From: Proteobacteria bacterium UBA5122
Lineage (GTDB): Bacteria; Pseudomonadota; Gammaproteobacteria; Tenderiales; Tenderiaceae
Direction: 5' to 3'
Assembly: GCA_002415485.1 (NCBI GenBank)
Contig: DHYU01000082.1
Location: 27,046-43,792 of the forward strand
Length of the DNA: 16,747 nucleotides
Shown: positions 14,072 to 16,747 of the stretch, in pieces
How the letters are laid out: each line of letters starts with the position of its first letter
Numbering within the stretch: position 1 is the first letter of the stretch
The notes under the pieces: generated by a model
What the model saw: the letters and a program-made list of their open reading frames with translations, nothing else
What the model was told of the DNA's origin: nothing
Database searches by the model: none
Translations under genes and position numbers: made by a program

Positions 14072-16747
14072 CTACCCCACCCAAACCCGCGCATTACGGA
14101 ACATACGCAACCACGGACCATCCTCTCGCCACTCAGCCGGTCGTGACGAATACTGGACCGCACGGAATACACGCTCAGGGTGCGGCATCATGATCGTGAA
14201 ACGACCGTCCTGACTACACAAGCCCGTCACACCCAGCGGCGAACCATTGGGATTGGCCGGATACTGCTCCGTGGCGACACCGTAATTGTCGACCCAACGC
14301 AAGCCCACCAAACCCGCATCCAGCGCCGCCTGCGCGCCATTGACCGCCGCAAACTCAGCACGGCCTTCACCATGGGCCACCGCAATCGGCAGACGCGAAC
14401 CTTCCATACCCTGCAGGAAGATCGACGGTGAGCGTAAGACCTCAACCATCGAAAAACGTGCCTCAAATTGTTCAGATTCGTTGCGTACAAAGTGCGGCCA
14501 GTGCTCGGTGCCTGGGATCAGCTCATGCAGATTCGACATCATCTGGCAGCCGTTACACACACCAAGGCCAAAGCTATCGTCACGCTCAAAGAAGGCCTGG
14601 AACTGATCCCGCGCCCGCGCATTGAACAGAATCGACTTGGCCCAGCCCTCGCCCGCCCCCAGCACGTCACCGTAAGAGAAGCCACCACAGGCGACCAGAC
14701 CTTTAAAGTCCTGCAAGGCCACACGGCCGCTAATGACATCACTCATGTGCACATCGACGCAATCAAAGCCGGCACGGTCAAACGCCGCTGCCATCTCGAT
14801 CTGGCCATTGACCCCCTGCTCACGCAGCACCGCCATTTTGGGACGCACGCCGCGGTTGATGAAGGGCGCAGCCACGTCTTCGTTGATATCAAAACTCGGC
14901 GCCGCCTGGATGCCAGGGTCCTTGGCGTCGAGCAGACGATCAAACTCCTGCTGCGCGCAATCTGAGTTATCACGCAGCGCCTGGATGCGGTAGCTGGTCT
15001 CAGACCATGCGCGCCACAGATCGACACGCGACTCGCTGAGCACGCTCGCGCCGGCCGCCGTAATCTCGATACGATCGCTGTTGTTCAGGCCACCGATCAC
15101 ATGGCTGTACTTGCCCAGGCCTGCATCGTGCAGGGCCTGCTGCACGGCGGCCAGATCGGCGCGACGCACCTGCAACACCGCACCTAATTCTTCCGAGAAC
15201 AGCGCCGCGGTTTGATCCGCGCCCAGTCCATCCAGTTTGATATCCACACCGGTGTGACCGGCAAAGGCCATCTCGACGATCGTCGCAAACAGGCCACCGT
15301 CAGAACGGTCGTGGTAGGCGCAGATCAGACCCTGTTCGTTCAACTGCTGCATCACATTAAAGAACGACTTCAGTGCCTGCGCATCATCCACATCCGGCGC
15401 GTGATGGCCGACCTGTTTGTAGACCTGGGCCAGACAAGAACCCGCCATGCGGTTTTTACCCTTGCCCAGATCGATCAGGATCAGGTCGGTGTCGCCTTGG
15501 TCGGTCTTCAATTCAGGCGTCAACGTCTTGCGCACATCACTCACCGGCGCAAAGGCGGAGATGATCAGCGACAGCGGCGCCGTCACGGACTTTTGCTCGC
15601 CGTTGTCGTTCCACACGGTCTTCATCGACATCGAGTCCTTACCGACCGGGATACAGATCCCCAGCGCCGGACACAGCTCCTCGCCGACCGCCTTGACCGC
15701 CTCGTACAGACCGGCGTCTTCACCGGGGTGACCGGCAGGGGCCATCCAGTTGGCCGACAACACCACGCGGCCCAGCTCGGTCACGCGTGCCGCTACCAGG
15801 TTGGTCAGCGCCTCACCGACGGCCATGCGCGCCGACGCAGCATGATGCACCAGCGCGATCGGTGTGCGTTCGCCCATGGACATCGCCTCACCGGTGTAGA
15901 CGTCGTAGCTGGTCGCCGTCACGGCAACGTCAGCGACGGGCACCTGCCAAGGACCGACGAACTGGTCACGCGCCACCAAACCAGTGACTGTGCGGTCACC
16001 GATGGTGATCAAAAAACTCTTGCCGGCGACGGTCGGCAGACGCAGCACGCGGTAGGCGGCGTCTTTGACATCGATCACACGGGTATCGAATTGCTGTTTC
16101 TGGAACGGCTTGCGCTGCACATCGCGCAGCATCTTTGGTGGCTTGCCGAGCAGCACCTCCATCGGCATGTCGACCGGCGAATTATCAAAGTGGCCGTCGC
16201 CGACGATCAGCTGACGCTCTTCGGTGGCCTCGCCGATCACCGCAAATGGCGCGCGCTCGCGCTCACACATGGCGGCGAAACGCGCCATGTTCTCCGGCAT
16301 CACCGCAAGCACATAACGCTCCTGCGACTCGTTACACCAGATCTCCATCGGCGCCATGCCGGGCTCATCGTTCGGCACCGCGCGCAGTTCAAATTTCGCA
16401 CCGCGACCGGCGTCATTGACCAGCTCCGGCATCGCGTTCGACAGGCCACCGGCACCGACGTCATGGATCGAGACTATGGGATTATTTTTACCCAACTGCC
16501 AGCAGCGATCGATGACCTCCTGACAACGGCGCTCCATCTCAGGGTTGCCGCGCTGCACCGAGGCGAAGTCCAGGTCTTCGGCCGACGCACCGGTCGCCAT
16601 CGACGAGGCCGCACCACCGCCGAGACCGATCAACATCGCCGGACCACCGAGCACGATCAGCTGCGCGCCCGGCGGGATGATGTGCTTGCCCACATGCTCC
16701 GGGCTCATGTTGCCGAGGCCGCCGGCGAGCATGATCGGCTTGTGATA
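14072..16747 (-). CDS. purL: Phosphoribosylformylglycinamidine synthase, C-terminal ~890 residues (5' end outside window)
   Basis: This is the large single-chain FGAM synthetase of purine biosynthesis, which converts FGAR and glutamine to FGAM with ATP. The frame stays open to the right edge: the first visible residues are Y-H-K-P-I-M-L-A-G-G-L-G, so roughly 400 N-terminal residues are missing. The synthetase part includes H-D-V-G-A-G-G-L-S-N-A and I-W-C-N-E-S-Q-E-R-Y. The C-terminal ~265 residues are the class I glutaminase, with G-G-F-S-Y-G-D-V-L-G-A-G, the nucleophile Cys in G-V-C-N-G-C-Q-M (codon 14555-14557) and a terminal H-P-E-R-V-F-R motif. The fused form is typical of gamma- and betaproteobacteria. 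The reading frame is intact. The Bax-like gene follows closely in the same direction. Confidence 0.97.
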   Translation of the reverse strand, partial: YHKPIMLAGGLGNMSPEHVGKHIIPPGAQLIVLGGPAMLIGLGGGAASSMATGASAEDLDFASVQRGNPEMERRCQEVIDRCWQLGKNNPIVSIHDVGAGGLSNAMPELVNDAGRGAKFELRAVPNDEPGMAPMEIWCNESQERYVLAVMPENMARFAAMCERERAPFAVIGEATEERQLIVGDGHFDNSPVDMPMEVLLGKPPKMLRDVQRKPFQKQQFDTRVIDVKDAAYRVLRLPTVAGKSFLITIGDRTVTGLVARDQFVGPWQVPVADVAVTATSYDVYTGEAMSMGERTPIALVHHAASARMAVGEALTNLVAARVTELGRVVLSANWMAPAGHPGEDAGLYEAVKAVGEELCPALGICIPVGKDSMSMKTVWNDNGEQKSVTAPLSLIISAFAPVSDVRKTLTPELKTDQGDTDLILIDLGKGKNRMAGSCLAQVYKQVGHHAPDVDDAQALKSFFNVMQQLNEQGLICAYHDRSDGGLFATIVEMAFAGHTGVDIKLDGLGADQTAALFSEELGAVLQVRRADLAAVQQALHDAGLGKYSHVIGGLNNSDRIEITAAGASVLSESRVDLWRAWSETSYRIQALRDNSDCAQQEFDRLLDAKDPGIQAAPSFDINEDVAAPFINRGVRPKMAVLREQGVNGQIEMAAAFDRAGFDCVDVHMSDVISGRVALQDFKGLVACGGFSYGDVLGAGEGWAKSILFNARARDQFQAFFERDDSFGLGVCNGCQMMSNLHELIPGTEHWPHFVRNESEQFEARFSMVEVLRSPSIFLQGMEGSRLPIAVAHGEGRAEFAAVNGAQAALDAGLVGLRWVDNYGVATEQYPANPNGSPLGVTGLCSQDGRFTIMMPHPERVFRAVQYSSRPAEWREDGPWLRMFRNARVWVG

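Overview
The window looks like chromosomal DNA of a gammaproteobacterium. The support is the long single-chain PurL with a fused C-terminal glutaminase, RF3 (prfC), an MsrQ-type heme membrane protein, an NsrR-type operator and a sigma-28-type promoter. The species cannot be named from sequence alone. Coding density is high and no gene-free stretch exceeds about 300 bases. I saw no tRNA, rRNA, CRISPR array, insertion sequence or prophage gene.

Layout. Positions 1-4337 hold mostly housekeeping genes: the 3' end of valS (+) with a strong terminator, a stand-alone HDOD-domain protein (-), an exported DUF2914 protein (+), a perfect 13-bp hairpin, and prfC (-). Positions 4437-6623 look like a nitrogen-oxide module. 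A group I truncated hemoglobin and a ferredoxin-type flavin reductase form a two-gene operon behind an NsrR-like operator. A convergent HPP-family membrane protein follows, and its own promoter region carries the same 11-base NsrR half-site. Positions 6629-8734 hold a pair of genes with overlapping stop and start codons, behind a sigma-28-like promoter: a chemoreceptor with no sensory domain, and a membrane-anchored protein that is essentially one NIT (nitrate/nitrite-sensing type) domain. Positions 8767-11226 hold an orphan GspE/PilB-type ATPase with its own promoter, two N-terminal beta repeats and four tandem MshEN-like (c-di-GMP-binding type) motifs. The rest holds msrQ without a neighbouring msrP (-), an exported polysaccharide deacetylase (+), a Bax-like glucosaminidase (-), and the C-terminal two thirds of purL (-), which runs off the right edge.

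How the genes may work together. The hemoglobin/reductase pair has the parts of a flavohemoglobin split over two polypeptides and probably detoxifies nitric oxide to nitrate. The HPP protein belongs to a family that includes plastid nitrite transporters, and the NIT domain family binds nitrate or nitrite. The central 4.4-11.2 kb can therefore be read as a nitrogen-oxide detoxification, transport and taxis locus, with a c-di-GMP-controlled surface-machine ATPase beside it. The strongest new idea is the split chemoreceptor, with sensor and signalling halves in separate, translationally coupled genes. The link between all these parts is inference from adjacency and shared promoter motifs.
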